DNA of 64,000 nt from Heracleum sosnowskyi (GCA_030848705.1 CM061244.1:107901111-107965110), one strand, 5' to 3'; numbered from the stretch's first letter, positions 1 to 11,767 are shown. Notes: generated by a model from the letters alone, not told the origin. Translations and numbers: made by a program.

Positions 1-1226
1 CCTATACTGACATGATTACCAACAGCTTGCTTATTGAGAATTTCTTTAGCAGTCTTACAAGAACTGAAATAAGCATTAGCTTTGGTCTTAAGCTCACTAA
101 TCTGATCTTTGAGAATGGTTTCCAGTTGAATATAACATTTAACCCTATTCTCAAGAAAAGCAATTTTCTCAGTAAGTTCATCCTGATTAACATGCACAAG
201 TTTCAATTCTTTTAATTCCTTTTCAAGATTTGTGTTCAAAAGAATTATTTTATCATTTTCAGTGCGTGCACAACTTAAAGTATCTCCAAGATGACGAATC
301 ATTTCAGTATCAGTGAACTTTACCTCAGACATGTTGGGTGAAGATAACATGGAATCAAAGAGTTTGCCTCCTATTGCCATGAGTGCAAGATTTCCAATTT
401 CTTCATCTTCACTGTCTGTATCATCCCAGCTCTTTTCTTTAGACTTGTTCTTCTCAACCATCCCTGTTTTATAGCCACCCCTTGTGCTATTTGAGGATGA
501 AGAACCACCTGTCTGGTATTCGTCAGCATATGTCTTGAACTTGAAACTAGGATTTCTCCTGAACCTGAAGTTTCCAAACTTCTTCACTACCCAGGCCATA
601 GACTCATCTTCCAACTGTTCAAGCTCCTCCATAGAATAAAAATCACCACCAGATTGACTTGTAGATGTAACGCCATATTTAGCTACAATTACATCCTTGT
701 TAGGACTGGAAGGTAGAACAACCTTCGCTTCCTGTTTCTGTGGGACTCCAGCTACCAGTGAAGTAGACATACTAACCACTCTTCCTTCCCTTGGATTTGA
801 TCTGAAGTGCTCATATGAAGAGGTGAGAATTTCCATCTTATTCTCTCTAACTTCCTCTGTCCCTTCATTGATTATTTCAATCGTATCCCAAATGTGTTTG
901 GCAGAGACACATTTTAAAATATGATTATGCATGATTGGATCAAGACAATCAATCAGTATCAACTGTAGACAGGCATCCAAGGCAACATCTTCTTTTTCTG
1001 CAGAAGTGTAGTCCTTGGGATCCTTAGGGTATATCCTAGTAACATCATCATTCTCTATTAGCTCTTTCTCAACAAACATAGGAATTCTTGGTCCATTCTT
1101 CAGCACTTCAAGATATTCAACATTAACCACTTGAAGAAACAAGAGCATCTTCTTCTTCCACATAGGATAATGCTCCTTGCTGAACATTGGGATTTTTACT
1201 GTAGCCACTTTCTGTGTAGTAGACAT
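1..1226 (-). CDS. Copia gag-pol N-terminal part, SIRE-like, runs off left edge
   Basis: Reading the minus strand from the ATG at 1226 gives an uninterrupted frame of about 408 codons to the window edge. The N-terminus (MSTTQKVATVKIPMF, then YPMWKKKMLLFLQ) is the DUF4219/UBN2-type gag start of plant Ty1/copia elements. Around residue 200 lies an acidic FYSMEELEQLEDESMAW segment, followed by FRFRRNP, and the last 100 residues are heptad-like and rich in Leu, Lys and Glu, as expected of a coiled coil. The start lies 85 bases downstream of the primer-binding site, so it is the element's own gag start. Compared with relatives, the stretch between EHFRSNPREG and the next conserved block is short, and no CX2CX4HX4C zinc knuckle appears before the KSWDD motif, which suggests internal in-frame deletions. 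The lineage call rests on family knowledge. Confidence 0.8.
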   Translation of the reverse strand, partial: MSTTQKVATVKIPMFSKEHYPMWKKKMLLFLQVVNVEYLEVLKNGPRIPMFVEKELIENDDVTRIYPKDPKDYTSAEKEDVALDACLQLILIDCLDPIMHNHILKCVSAKHIWDTIEIINEGTEEVRENKMEILTSSYEHFRSNPREGRVVSMSTSLVAGVPQKQEAKVVLPSSPNKDVIVAKYGVTSTSQSGGDFYSMEELEQLEDESMAWVVKKFGNFRFRRNPSFKFKTYADEYQTGGSSSSNSTRGGYKTGMVEKNKSKEKSWDDTDSEDEEIGNLALMAIGGKLFDSMLSSPNMSEVKFTDTEMIRHLGDTLSCARTENDKIILLNTNLEKELKELKLVHVNQDELTEKIAFLENRVKCYIQLETILKDQISELKTKANAYFSSCKTAKEILNKQAVGNHVSI

Positions 1227-1310
1227 CTTTTGAGATTTTTAGAAAAATAAAAATTTCAGAGTTAAAAAAATCTCAAACAATTGGATCTTTGATTTGTATA
1301 TCAATCAAAA

Positions 1311-1323
1311 GGCTCTGATGCCA
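1311..1323 (-). promoter_or_regulatory. Primer-binding site of the left copia element
   Basis: On the minus strand this reads TGGCATCAGAGCC, one base from TGGTATCAGAGCC, the complement of the initiator Met-tRNA 3' end used by most plant copia elements. It starts three bases inside the LTR end and precedes the gag ATG by 85 bases. Confidence 0.8.
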
Positions 1324-1325
1324 AT

Positions 1326-2836
1326 TGTTAGGTCCTGATAAGTTTGTAGAAGGGGGGTTGAATACAAACTATACCGTTTTATCGAATTTGTCCTTTAAAT
1401 GATTTAACTGTTTAGAACAAATTAGTGCGGAATAAAACTGAAACAATATTCAAGTTAAATAAAACTCTATTAAACTTGAAGGGTGTTACAATTCTGATCA
1501 CTGATTACAAAGAACTTGATAAAACAAATCTAGAATAAATTCGACATGAATTTATCTATTTTGTAATAAAAAGGATCGAATACTAAAAAGTAGTTCGATA
1601 TAAAATCTAGGGATTATGATCCGCTAGAAAGTCAAAGCAGTACAAGTGAAATGATTCTTATGGATTAAATGTTAAGAACAAATCAAGAATTAATTCACTG
1701 GTATAAATTGAATGCTCGGGCAGTTTACAATTGAAGAAGACAGAGAAAATGTAATATGAGCTGCTGTGTCTTTCTTTCTTTTTGGAATGTAATTCAATGA
1801 ATTCGTGGCCAATTGTCTTCTGTCTTGTATTTATCATTTTAAATCAAATGCATTACTTTATCTTTTGTCCACCCACGTGCAAGTTACAGAAAGCAAATTG
1901 CCTTTGGAAGACTTAGAAGAAAATAATCATTTTGTTCTTGGAAGACTTACGGGAAGATAATGAATTCAATAGGAAGACATTCGGTAAGACAAGGAATTGT
2001 CCTAGGAAGACTTTCGGGAAGACTCACAGAGTCTTCCTAGTTCATTTTCCTAAGTCTTCCTAGTTCAAACCTAAGTCTTCCTAGTTCATTTTTATTCTAA
2101 TTTAAATAATTAACTAAATAAATTATGTATTAAATTAATTCTTTACAGAATTAATTTAATAAATAATATACTTAATAGTATTAATTATTTATAAGAGAAT
2201 AAATAGAATTAGTTGACTTCTCAATTAATTTCTTTTTATTCTAATTTAAATAATTAACTAAATAAATTATGTATTAAATTAATTCTTTACAGAATTAATT
2301 TAATAAATAATTTACTCAATAGTATTAATTATTTATAAGAGAATAAATAGAATTAATTGACTTCTCACTTAATTCCAGAATCACTTAAAACTTAGATAAA
2401 TAACAAACATAATAGTACGTTGACACTCGATGCACTGTCTAGAGTGACTAACGACAATGTTTGTTCTTTATCTATTTGACTTTAAGCAGTGATTCACTTC
2501 CTTCTCATTCAAGAACTCCGTAATCAGTATCTTTTTCTGTCACCACTTGAAATCTCCGTCACTTTAATAAATCCACTGAGCTTGAATACTTCATTGAGGC
2601 TTGATCAATAAATTGAGCTTCTTTCAATGTAGAATAACTTCAAGTCTGTAGATGACTTTAATCTTCATTCTTTGACAGATATAATCTTCTGAGATTCCTG
2701 TGACATCTGATCTAATATTTACTTATTACATTCTTGTTTAAGTTGAGTAGAATCCTCGAATTACAAATAGGCTATAGCATATGCCTTTCAGTATTAATTG
2801 TTTATTTAAGAATTGAAGTCTTAACTCTACTAACCA
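1326..2836 (-). repeat. 5' LTR of the left copia element
   Basis: The inner boundary is TGTTAGGTCC at 1326 (plus strand), directly beside the primer-binding site. The outer boundary is placed at CTAACCA (2830-2836), which gives TG...CA ends with short inverted termini; this outer end is inferred, because the other LTR is outside the window. The LTR would be about 1.5 kb. It contains many GGAAGACTT/AAGTCTTCC motifs in both orientations (1900-2090) and a direct duplication of about 140 bp (2089-2232 and 2233-2370). Confidence 0.65.
2089..2370. repeat. Tandem duplication inside the LTR, two units of about 144 bp
   Basis: The AT-rich block starting TTTTTATTCTAATTTAAAT at 2089 starts again at 2233 and stays nearly identical to the shared ending TTGACTTCTCA. 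Differences are few, for example ATATACTTAATAG against ATTTACTCAATAG. Confidence 0.85.
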
Positions 2837-3822
2837 TGAGTATAATAGTACAAAAAAATTATTATTTTTAATATATTGTGGATAAATAGAAGTTAGATTA
2901 AAAAAATTATATTTTTTAAAATATATTGTATCGTATTTCTTACGGTTTTTATATATGATACGAGTTATCGCAAACGGCGATGCCGAGAAATCTTTCTATA
3001 TAAAATTACTTCAAAATTATTGTACTTTACATACTTTCATTCTTATATAGCATGGAACAAAATAGTATGTAAAACAGTTCAAAATTTAAATAAATGTATA
3101 GATATTGTTTTTTTAATTTATTCAAAATGCATGTATAATATATTACTTACATTAATTACAGAGATCAGGAATAAAGATCAAAGCATGGTGACGCTATTCA
3201 CGGTTATTGTCCGAAAATTTTATAAAACTTTATATGTTTCGCTTCCCATATTATTTTTTTCAAATGACAACGTGTGAATTAGATCAGCATCAGACGGGTT
3301 GCAATAAATGCTTTATACATTTAATTTTTGTTCGTCAAAATTTTCAATTTTTTTTATTAATTTGTCATAACTTCTCATTCAAATAAAGTTATAGAGATTG
3401 TCAATATTGATTTCCAAAATATAAATTTTATCAATGTTGATTGTAATGAGATTTTTTATGTAAATTCTAACCAGTTTACATGAATCCGAAGAGAATAAAA
3501 TTGAAAAGTAGATAAAAAAATTTGAAGACCTTTAATTTGCGGCAAGAAAAATAATGTTAGTATATCAAGGTTACTTAATTTTATAATTGTATTATTATAT
3601 AATTATTTACCTTTATTTTTAATTCATGTGTCCAACATACTTTATAAATTTTACTAACAAATCTCCATTAATTTTAATTACTATTATTTCTTCTTTTAAA
3701 TTTGTTTTTATTCTATATTATATTTTGTGTTATTCTAAATATAAATTACTATTATTTTATATCCTAAATTTTCGATATAAATGAAATATTATAATTAACT
3801 TAAATATATTTTAAATATTTCA
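2837..3822. other. AT-rich intergenic DNA
   Basis: No coding frame, RNA gene or recognisable repeat boundary was found. The open frame at 3020-3277 is low-complexity and not supported as a gene. The right end of this stretch may be the interior of the Helitron whose 3' terminus follows. Confidence 0.5.
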
Positions 3823-3853
3823 CCCGTGTGCGTAGCACGGGCTAATTCCCTAG
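3823..3853 (+). mobile_element. Helitron-type 3' terminus
   Basis: A GC-rich hairpin (CCCGTG stem, loop TGCGTAG, CACGGG) at 3823-3841 is followed 8 bases later by CTAG and then T. Hairpin plus CTRR followed by a host T is the Helitron 3' end signature. No convincing 5' TC end was located, so only the terminus is called. Confidence 0.6.
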
Positions 3854-4697
3854 TTTTACTAATGTACATCTAGAAAGCATGTCAATCTAGATCACCTAGT
3901 TGTCGAATCTTACCATTAATTTTAGGAAATTCTTAAATCAAGGGACGAATAATTGATACCATCTTGTTGGACTAGAATACTAAATGTACTGGTCCCTGGA
4001 TACTTAAGTTGCAAATATTGAATATTTTGAAATGACACAGAATGCTTAGGAAATGTTCTAAATTAAATTGAATAGAATAAGAGGTTTTTATAGAAATTAA
4101 TCAAGTACAACTACAATTATTTTCATACAACCAAACCTGTGTTTCGGTGTGTATATGATACACACAAAAATGTATTCTTGACATATCCTTGTTAAAAATT
4201 TACCCCTCAATCCCCTCTTAATTCTTTGCCAGGGTTGATCAGTTTTTGCCAATTGATCGATTTGATACCTTCTTGTGTTTGCTTTGTGATTTTATTTTGG
4301 CTGTGATGCGAAATGGAGAGGCACATTTTATGTAATGTTGGAATTGAGTTGAAAATTTGATTTATGGTCAATTGGTCACCACTTGAAATATTATTCTGTT
4401 ACCAGGTATGGAAGATCATGTGAATGGATGTTAAATTCACTCTATCTGTATGCGTGTAATCATGGAATTTATATTAAAAAGAAATAGGACATTTTGTAAG
4501 TAGAGTGCAATTTAAGTCAGTAACACTCTTGCTGAATAAGGATATTGGAAAATAAGACATGGGTTGATGATGGCAGTGATGTATCAGATATTCAAATTAG
4601 ACCATTACGTAGCTTCTGAATGGTCCATATAGAACTATTTGTTCCTTGAACTTTCTGAATTATCCACTGCTTGCTTATGTTTATCTTGTTTCTGCAG
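3854..4697. other. Intergenic or 5' flank of the exon cluster
   Basis: No CACTA terminal repeat and no clear exon were seen here. If the gene to the right begins upstream, its first exon lies here unrecognised. A CACTAC end matching the 18884 terminus is absent, so the 5' end of that CACTA unit is not defined. Confidence 0.4.
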
Positions 4698-5143
4698 ATC
4701 ATACGCATTCTTTTCCTGTTCATGGTCTTTGAGTTTGGAGCTACTGCCTCCCTATGGGATGCACTCACATGCGTAGCTGCACTCTTTGTAATTGCTGGAC
4801 TCTTAAGCAAACATGGTCTCATACGCCTGTCTAGTAAAAGGGTTCAGGTATGTCTTCTTAAAAGACATAGAACAACTGAATTGTTCTTTGAGCTATTAGT
4901 CTCTTAAAAACTGTTTTTTGGATTTTGACTGTGAATCTTTTTTTCAGCATCCATTACTGCCCCACTTCCTTGTATGTGTCGTATCACTAACTAGTTCGTT
5001 CAGTTTCGTGGAGGCACGTGATAAGGATGTTCGAAAGGTGAGATATTTTATATGTGCGATATTTGTTGCTTTTTTCATTTAATATGAATTATTTTTCCAC
5101 TTATGATATAGTTACCTTAAATACATCATGTTAAACTATGTAG
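4698..5143 (+). CDS. Two hydrophobic exons in frame with the downstream transposon ORF
   Basis: Two exons are flanked by good splice sites: 4698-4847 (after TTTCTGCAG, before GTATGT; 50 codons) and 4948-5037 (after TTTTTTTCAG, before GTGAGA; 30 codons). Both are phase 0. The first encodes IIRILFLFMVFEFGATASLW and then a second hydrophobic segment (DALTCVAALFVIAGLL); the second holds HPLLPHFLVCVVSL. They read like membrane-spanning pieces of a host protein I cannot name. The next acceptor (5143/5144) continues in phase 0 as VGRSGFWLILFLVLMALGAG into the glycine-rich transposon ORF. This suggests captured host exons fused to a CACTA gene. The interval given includes both introns. Confidence 0.45.
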
Positions 5144-8100
5144 GTTGGTAGGTCAGGTTTTTGGCTGATTTTATTTCTTGTCCTTATGGCTTTGGGGGCT
5201 GGTACTGGTAGTAGTAGAGGGGGAAGGGGAAGGGGAAGTAGAGGTGGTAGGGGAAGAGGTGGACGGGGAAATGGTAGTGGACGAGGAAGTGACAGCGGGG
5301 AGGGAAGGGGTCGTGGAGGAGATATAGAGTTAGGTGATGATGATGAGGGAAATGAGGGAAACGAGGGGGAGGGTGGTGATGAAGGACAGGATAGTCAAAA
5401 TGTACCTAGAATTAGATTTGAGATAGTAGAACGCAGTTGTTCGAAAGGTGATTACATGAAGAGACCGGCCACTGATGCAGATAGGGACACTGTCCATTTT
5501 CTTGAAGGAAGAAAGTATGCATGTTCTCACCCAATTCTCGATTTTATGCAAATATATATGTATATGCATTATATAACTTTTCTAATTGTATCTTAATTAT
5601 TATAGTATCAAGGAGGCTAAGAAGAAAAAGACTCTAAGTTATATTGTTAAAATGAACTGGGATGAAAATACACATAAAACAAAGGGAGCAGAACGTGAAA
5701 TTTTTTATGATCGTTGTTTTAATGAATTCAAGGTATTTTTATTTATGTTGTTCTAATGTTTTCTATTCTTTTAATTTAATTTTATGAGTTGTATTTCATT
5801 TTGCATATGACAAAGTGGGCGATAGAGATAGAGCTGTTTGACAGAATATTTATGTTGTTCTAATGTTTTCTCTCGGAATATTAGCATGTGACAAAGTGTA
5901 TATCTAAAAGAATATCAGTTAACTAATCGTAGTCATTAGAGATACCAACTTGCCGCTTAGTGTAATCACTACTAATAAATGTCCTGACAACCATAATCAG
6001 CAAACATGACATGTTACTCATTAATCCTGAAAACTAAACTCTCAACTGAATTTCTTGTTTTAAATTTTTTTCTTCAGATAGCTAAATTCTTGTTTTTTTA
6101 CAGAAAATAAAAGCCAGCAATATCTATTGGATTCCTGAAAAGAGTAAGAAACTACAAAATATGGCGCCCTTGTTTTACCACCCAACTTTCTCTCTTGCCA
6201 TTTGTCACACATAAGCTAAAAGTGGTAATCTTACATTTATTGAAGAAAGTGCAATCCCATAGATATTGCATGCTGTCACTTTCTGAAAAAAAATATAACA
6301 CATTTCTTCTAAAAAAACAACTTTTTTTGGTGCTATTTTGTCACAGATAAGTTAAACTAGTAATTACATTTTTACTCGAAGATAATTAATTGGTAAAACA
6401 ACTTTGCTTATTTAGTTAAGCTAGACAGTAGGATATGAATGAAAATTCATGGTGACTCTCATTTCCAAAAATAACTCTGCCAGACAAAGACGACTTTACT
6501 TATTTACTAAAGCAAGGGTAACCTACTTTTAGCAAGATAAAACAAAGGAAGTCCTGGCAGTCTAAGGATGGGAATTTATGAATTTATGCATAAGTTCTCA
6601 TCCTCTCAAACAATTCTGTGGAAAACCTCACATATTTACCATCCTTTTTCCTTCTCATTATTCCTTTCCAGTACATAATGCGTAAATATACAACATATTA
6701 TTTTAAAAGAAATCATCACCAAAATGGGGCTACATCTATAAGCTGGATGCATGAAGTTTCATGTGTGGTCGTATTGCATGGAAGTGGAGTTTGTGCGGTT
6801 CAGAATTTTGTAAATTCTAACAATGCTAGGGATACTGTACAACATTGTCACACTTTGTTTTCTATGCTAATATTACAAAGTTGTATTTGTAATCTTGTTT
6901 GACAGAAATATTATGCATATCCAAAAGGATATGACGAGAACGTGGGCGATAGAGCTGTTAAAGAGTTTTTGAAGAGGAGTTGGAAAAGTCTTCCTTATCA
7001 GGAGAAGGACAGGGCAGAGAGGGATGCAAAATTGGCGAATAAAATTGAACCGAAATATACTCGACTTAATTTCAGACCTCATTACTTCAGCCCAGGCACC
7101 TGGGAGAGCCTTAATAAATACTGGGAATCTGACTTATTTAAAGGAAGGTCAATCAATGGTAAGAAAGCTCGAGCAAAGCTGGAACATGTCCACCACAGCG
7201 GGGCGATGCCTTTTGACGAGAGACGGGAGGTATATAAATATGTTCTTAATGTTTCCTTGTAGCACTTGTACCGTTACTAACCCACCTCTAATGGTGATTT
7301 ACAGATTTTGGAGGATGAAAAGCAAAGACCAATTTCAGACTTGGAGTTTATGGACTATGTTTACCACTTCGACAATCCAGCTGATAAACAATTGAGGGTA
7401 CATATATGTTTGTTTTAATACAAAATTATTGTATTTCTTAATTAATGTGAACTACAAACTTTATTTCATCTAGTAATATACTTCATATATATTGCATTTT
7501 GCAGGAAGATATGGAAAGGGTACGAGTTACACAATCCACAGAAAATCCCCCACCCGAGGGGTCAACTTCAGAACCACCTCCATCACCAGGTACCCTAAAA
7601 AAGATCCACCTAAAGAAGGAAATGTGTCTAACTATACAAGCGATACCCCCAAAGAAGGGGAAGGCCATCCTTCATCCTCGACAGCCTGTGGCAGAGGTTC
7701 TTGGAGCCTACGAAGCAGCGCGCCTAACTGCCTCCCAATCCACCCCTTCCCAACAGATTTCTGATAATTCATTGGATTTGGTATTGAGGGTTTCGAGTGA
7801 GGTGTACCGTATGGTTCGTTCCTTGGAGATGACGGAGGTGCCCCGTGAGTTGCTAAATGAGCAGATGCATCGCCTCGTTGATGAAGCTTTCCCGAACCAA
7901 ACTGACCCAGTGCAGCAGGCATTATGGACCGAATATATGCGGCTAGCAACAGTCTTAGTTGATGATGCAATGGCATTGTACGAAAAGGTTATTTTGGAGG
8001 TATGTTGTTTTTTATGGTACAATTTATTTAGGTTTTATATTCGCTCATATGGTTAGTTGAGTTATTTGTTTTTAACTGTTTGTTCATATGAAGTTGGACG

Positions 8101-8868
8101 TAAGTCTAATTTTAACAACCCGTTCACCTGGTTCTATTTAAATGAGACAGGATTTTGAATAATTTAATATAGTTGTAATGAAATTATTTACGATGGCTAA
8201 GACTAGTCTCCTAAATGGGTATTATACTATTTAAATTATGAACAATACCCTAACATATGTCTCCCGGAGAACAAAAATACAGAAGAATAGAAATACAAAA
8301 GAAAATGGTTGATTATTCTGCCTATTAGGAATCCTTATGAGATATTAAGATCAGTAGTGTCTCTGCATGTTTTGTTTTCATAGTGGCATAAATTAAAAGG
8401 TCACTTGAGACCTTTGAACTTTGTTTAGACTAGTCTGATAGAAATCTGTATGTAAATTTAATTCTTGTTAATCACAATAATAAAAAAATAGTTTGTCTTA
8501 GTTACGTTTATCATCATTACGATCAAATGGTTACAGCTTTATATAAATACTTACACCAGGATCTGAAAACCATATAATGTAGAAACTTTTGGTAAGTCAA
8601 GTATATATGTTTAGAGTTTTGCATCAGGTTGTATCAAATCTTGAATATTTTGTATTGTACTAATTCTTGATCCTTTGTTAACTAACATCTTATAGTCAGC
8701 CTTGGAGTTTGAATACAATTGTTTTTTATTTTTTAATGACGAGATAATCGAGTTTCTCTTACTCCGTTACAGGGTACCCGTATTGAAAAGGCGCACATAA
8801 CCTTCCGAAACAACAACGATGAAGACGACGATCAAGATGCTGAGCGTTACTCCCTCAACCGCCGTTAG
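5144..8868 (+). CDS. En/Spm-type CACTA protein (Transposase_24-like), six exons
   Basis: Exons are 5144-5514 (internal ATG at 5186), 5606-5732, 6906-7229, 7305-7397, 7505-7999 and 8773-8868 (TAG stop). All have GT/AG borders and compatible phases, and give 487 residues from the ATG. The N-terminus is a Gly/Arg-rich tract (RGGRGRGGRG) followed by an acidic Asp/Glu/Gly run. Exon 3 holds the conserved core: KYYAYPKGYDENVGDRAVKE, then PHYFSPGTWESLNKYW and a KARAKLEHVHHSGAMPF motif, typical of plant Ptta/En/Spm proteins. Exon 5 is Pro-rich and then helical; exon 6 ends in an acidic DEDDDQD stretch. The known family binds element ends and assists a TNP2-type transposase, which is not in this window. 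The frame is free of stops, and the exon joins were worked out by eye. The second intron (5733-6905) is 1.17 kb. Confidence 0.7.
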
Positions 8869-8924
8869 CTGTGGTAGCTTTATTATTAGATTATCGTCTA
8901 GGGATAGAAATCTAATGTCATACT
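8869..8924 (+). other. 3' flank of the CACTA gene with copia target site
   Basis: A short non-coding stretch ends in ATACT (8920-8924), which is repeated at 17921-17925 on the far side of Copia-2. Removing Copia-2 puts the stop codon about 1.0 kb from the CACTA 3' end. Confidence 0.8.
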
Positions 8925-10490
8925 TGAAGGAATTTACGGATGAGCGGAAGCGTGATTTAACATTTATTCCGTAAAAACCATGTATCGCACATATAGAAAA
9001 CTGTAAAATGATATGGAATCAAAATCTTACCTTGAAAAATCGAAGCTTTGAATCGAGATGATCGTTAGCAGTAGCTTCTCAGAGTGTGAAGCTCTCTACC
9101 GGTATCCACCAAGAATAATTCTTCGATGAAGCTTTTTATAAAGCTTGAAGCTTTATAAAAATGGAGGTTTTCCTTTTTCTTTTGAGAGAGAGAGAGAGAT
9201 GAAGAAGAAGGAGAGGCAACTAGGTTTTTCACAAAAACAAAAAGTGTTTCTAACTCATCTCATCTCATCCTTTATATAGGGCTCAAGTAGGGTTAGTATA
9301 TTTAATATATCAATATATATTAATATATAAATCCCTCACTTTCTCTTATAAAATGTTTAAATAATAATTAAAACTATTTTAATCATTATTATTATTCTCT
9401 CTCAAAATACCTTCATCAATAAATTAATCTTTTTATGGTGTGACCTTGTAGGTTCAATATTAAGCCGGTAGTAGAAATAAATAATAATAAACTTTTTATT
9501 TATTATTTATATGAATTCTAAAATTCATTAAATATAATTAACTGATTAATTATATTTATTCTACATCGTGAGTGATGCTTCTCAACATATCGCGACTATC
9601 CGGATAATATGAATTCACTGCTTAGAATACCAAGAACCTGTCAGTGACTAGTTACAGTACAATCAATTCCTTCTACCCTACAATATCCCGATTAAATACA
9701 AGGCACGGAACTCGTGTCAAGCCTATCAGATTTAATCATATGATTTCTTATTCATAATGCAAAGTTCATATTAATGCAAATTAGAAACTCCTTTCTAATT
9801 TCATTCACTCTGGCCAGAGATTCCAGAACTCGCATACTAAGAATAACACAGGATATTCACTTCCTATACTGGAAGGGGTAGATCCTCTATTGACGTTAAC
9901 TATCTCCATACACAAATCCCTATGCCCAGAATAGACCTAATGGATGTCCTTGAGACTAAGGACTAAACCAAAGCACAGTTCATTATATACAAGATAACTT
10001 TAACGATCTCAAGTCTAAGGACACTTGTACAACTATCACTCAGTGAACAACTATCGACACGTGAGTAATCTCCATTAGTTGTCCAACTACTCGAGTCATG
10101 TTCAGTGAACTTATTCCCTAATAAGCACCTACATACTAGCTATAGTGTCACCACACAAATGCCTATGAGAACAGACATCCTCCTGAAGGGAGCAAGCATA
10201 GTATGTACCAATCTTTGCGGATTCACTAACTTCCGATTAGTTATCCTATGATCAGGAACTGTTTAAGTCTAGAGTTATCATCTTCTAGATCTCACTATTA
10301 CAATCTCATTATAATTCTAGAAGCTTTACTCTAAACTATGGAACATCTTATTTAAAAACACTTTAAATAGATAAAGCCCGTAATAAAAACAAAACAAGTC
10401 TTTTATTAATATAAACGAAATCAAATAAGAATACAAGAAAGTTCTTCCTAACTCATCATACATGATTGGATTTAGGACAAAACACTTTCA
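8925..10490 (-). repeat. 3' LTR of Copia-2
   Basis: Begins TGAAGGAATT and ends AACACTTTCA on the plus strand, as does the other LTR. It contains the TATA-like sequence TATATAAAGG on the minus strand (plus 9269-9278) and a (GA)n run near 9184. Confidence 0.95.
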
Positions 10491-10500
10491 ATCTCCCACT
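10491..10500 (-). promoter_or_regulatory. Polypurine tract of Copia-2
   Basis: The minus strand reads AGTGGGAGAT immediately before the 3' LTR, the usual position and composition of the plus-strand primer. Confidence 0.75.
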
Positions 10501-10504
10501 TGCA

Positions 10505-11749
10505 CTAAAGCCAATCACCCTGGTATCTAATACCCATCTTCTCTTTATGACGATCAAAGTGAATCTGAGACAATGACTTTGTGAGTGGGTCTGCTACGTT
10601 GTTATGTGTGTCAACTCTCTCAATCTTGACATCTCCTCTTTCAATGATTTCCCTAATCAAATGAAAGTGCCGCAAAACATGTTTGGAATTTTTATGAGAC
10701 CTAGGTTCCTTGGCTTGTGCTATTGCTGCGTTGTTATCACAATACAACACAATAGGCTCCTCAATGCTAGGAACAACTCCCAACTCAGAAACAAATTTCC
10801 TCATCCAAACGGCTTCTTTTGCAACCTCACTTGCAGCTATATACTCTGCTTCCGCTGTGGAGTCAACCGTTGTAGACTGTTTGGAACTCTTCCAACTAAT
10901 CGCTCCACCATTCAGAGTAAACACGTACCCTGACATGGATGTGCTATCATCACTTTCTGATTGAAAACTAGAGTCAGTATAACCCTCTATTTTCAACTCA
11001 GATCCACCAAAAACAAGAAAAATATCCTTAGTCCTTCGCAAATACTTAAGGATGTTCTTCACTGCTTTCCAGTGGTCTTCACCTGGATTGGACTGATATC
11101 TGCTCGTCACACTAATTGAATGAGCAACATCAGGCCTAGTACATAACATCGCGTACATGATAGATCCTATTGCCGAAGCATAAGGAATCTTACTCATACG
11201 CTCCCTTTCTTCAGGTGTCTCAGGAGACATCTTCTTGGAAAGGGATACTCCATGGCTCATTGGTATGAGACCTCTCTTGGAGTTTTCCATGCTGAACCTT
11301 TTAAGCACTTTCTCGATGTATGTACCCTGGGTAAGACCTATCATTCTTCTAGATCTATCTCTATAGATCTTCATACCGAGAATGTAGGATGCTTCTCCCA
11401 TGTCCTTCATAGTGAAGTTCTTTGATAGCCACACTTTGACTGATTGTAGCATCGGTATATCATTTCCTATCAGAAGTATGTCATCCACATACAACACAAG
11501 AAATGTTACCACACTCCCTCTAACCTTCTTGTAGACACATGGTTCATCTATGTTTTTGATAAAATCAAACTCTTTGATTGTCTCATCAAAACGGATGTTC
11601 CATCTACGAGAAGCTTGCCTTAATCCATATATGGTCCGTAACAGCTTACACACTAGGTGTTCATTCCCTTTGGAAACAAAACCCTCTGGCTGTGTCATAT
11701 ACACTTCCTCTTCAAGTTTCCCATTGAGGAAGGCTGTTTTCACGTCCAT
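10505..11749 (-). CDS. Copia-2 reverse transcriptase C-part and RNase H
   Basis: This 414-residue frame starts at the conserved MDVKTAFLNG block of copia RT and reads through the YVDD catalytic motif (residues 87-90). It continues into RNase H with the usual acidic residues near 259 (GYTDS), 302 (TAEAEY) and 338 (CDNN), and ends shortly after the conserved HKEKMGIRYQ tail. It is the same reading frame as the upstream 797-residue frame, separated only by one TAA codon (11768-11770) where relatives have Tyr, just before DYEIWQMDV. The ATG used here is therefore internal to the polyprotein and not a real start. The RT and RH domains themselves look intact. Confidence 0.9.
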   Translation of the reverse strand: MDVKTAFLNGKLEEEVYMTQPEGFVSKGNEHLVCKLLRTIYGLRQASRRWNIRFDETIKEFDFIKNIDEPCVYKKVRGSVVTFLVLYVDDILLIGNDIPMLQSVKVWLSKNFTMKDMGEASYILGMKIYRDRSRRMIGLTQGTYIEKVLKRFSMENSKRGLIPMSHGVSLSKKMSPETPEERERMSKIPYASAIGSIMYAMLCTRPDVAHSISVTSRYQSNPGEDHWKAVKNILKYLRRTKDIFLVFGGSELKIEGYTDSSFQSESDDSTSMSGYVFTLNGGAISWKSSKQSTTVDSTAEAEYIAASEVAKEAVWMRKFVSELGVVPSIEEPIVLYCDNNAAIAQAKEPRSHKNSKHVLRHFHLIREIIERGDVKIERVDTHNNVADPLTKSLSQIHFDRHKEKMGIRYQGDWL

Positions 11750-11767
11750 TTGCCAGATCTCATAGTC

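Noticed and set aside
5966..5985. CACTACTAATAAATG as the missing CACTA 5' terminus
   Set aside because: It lies inside an intron of the CACTA gene and matches the 18884 terminus poorly after nine bases.
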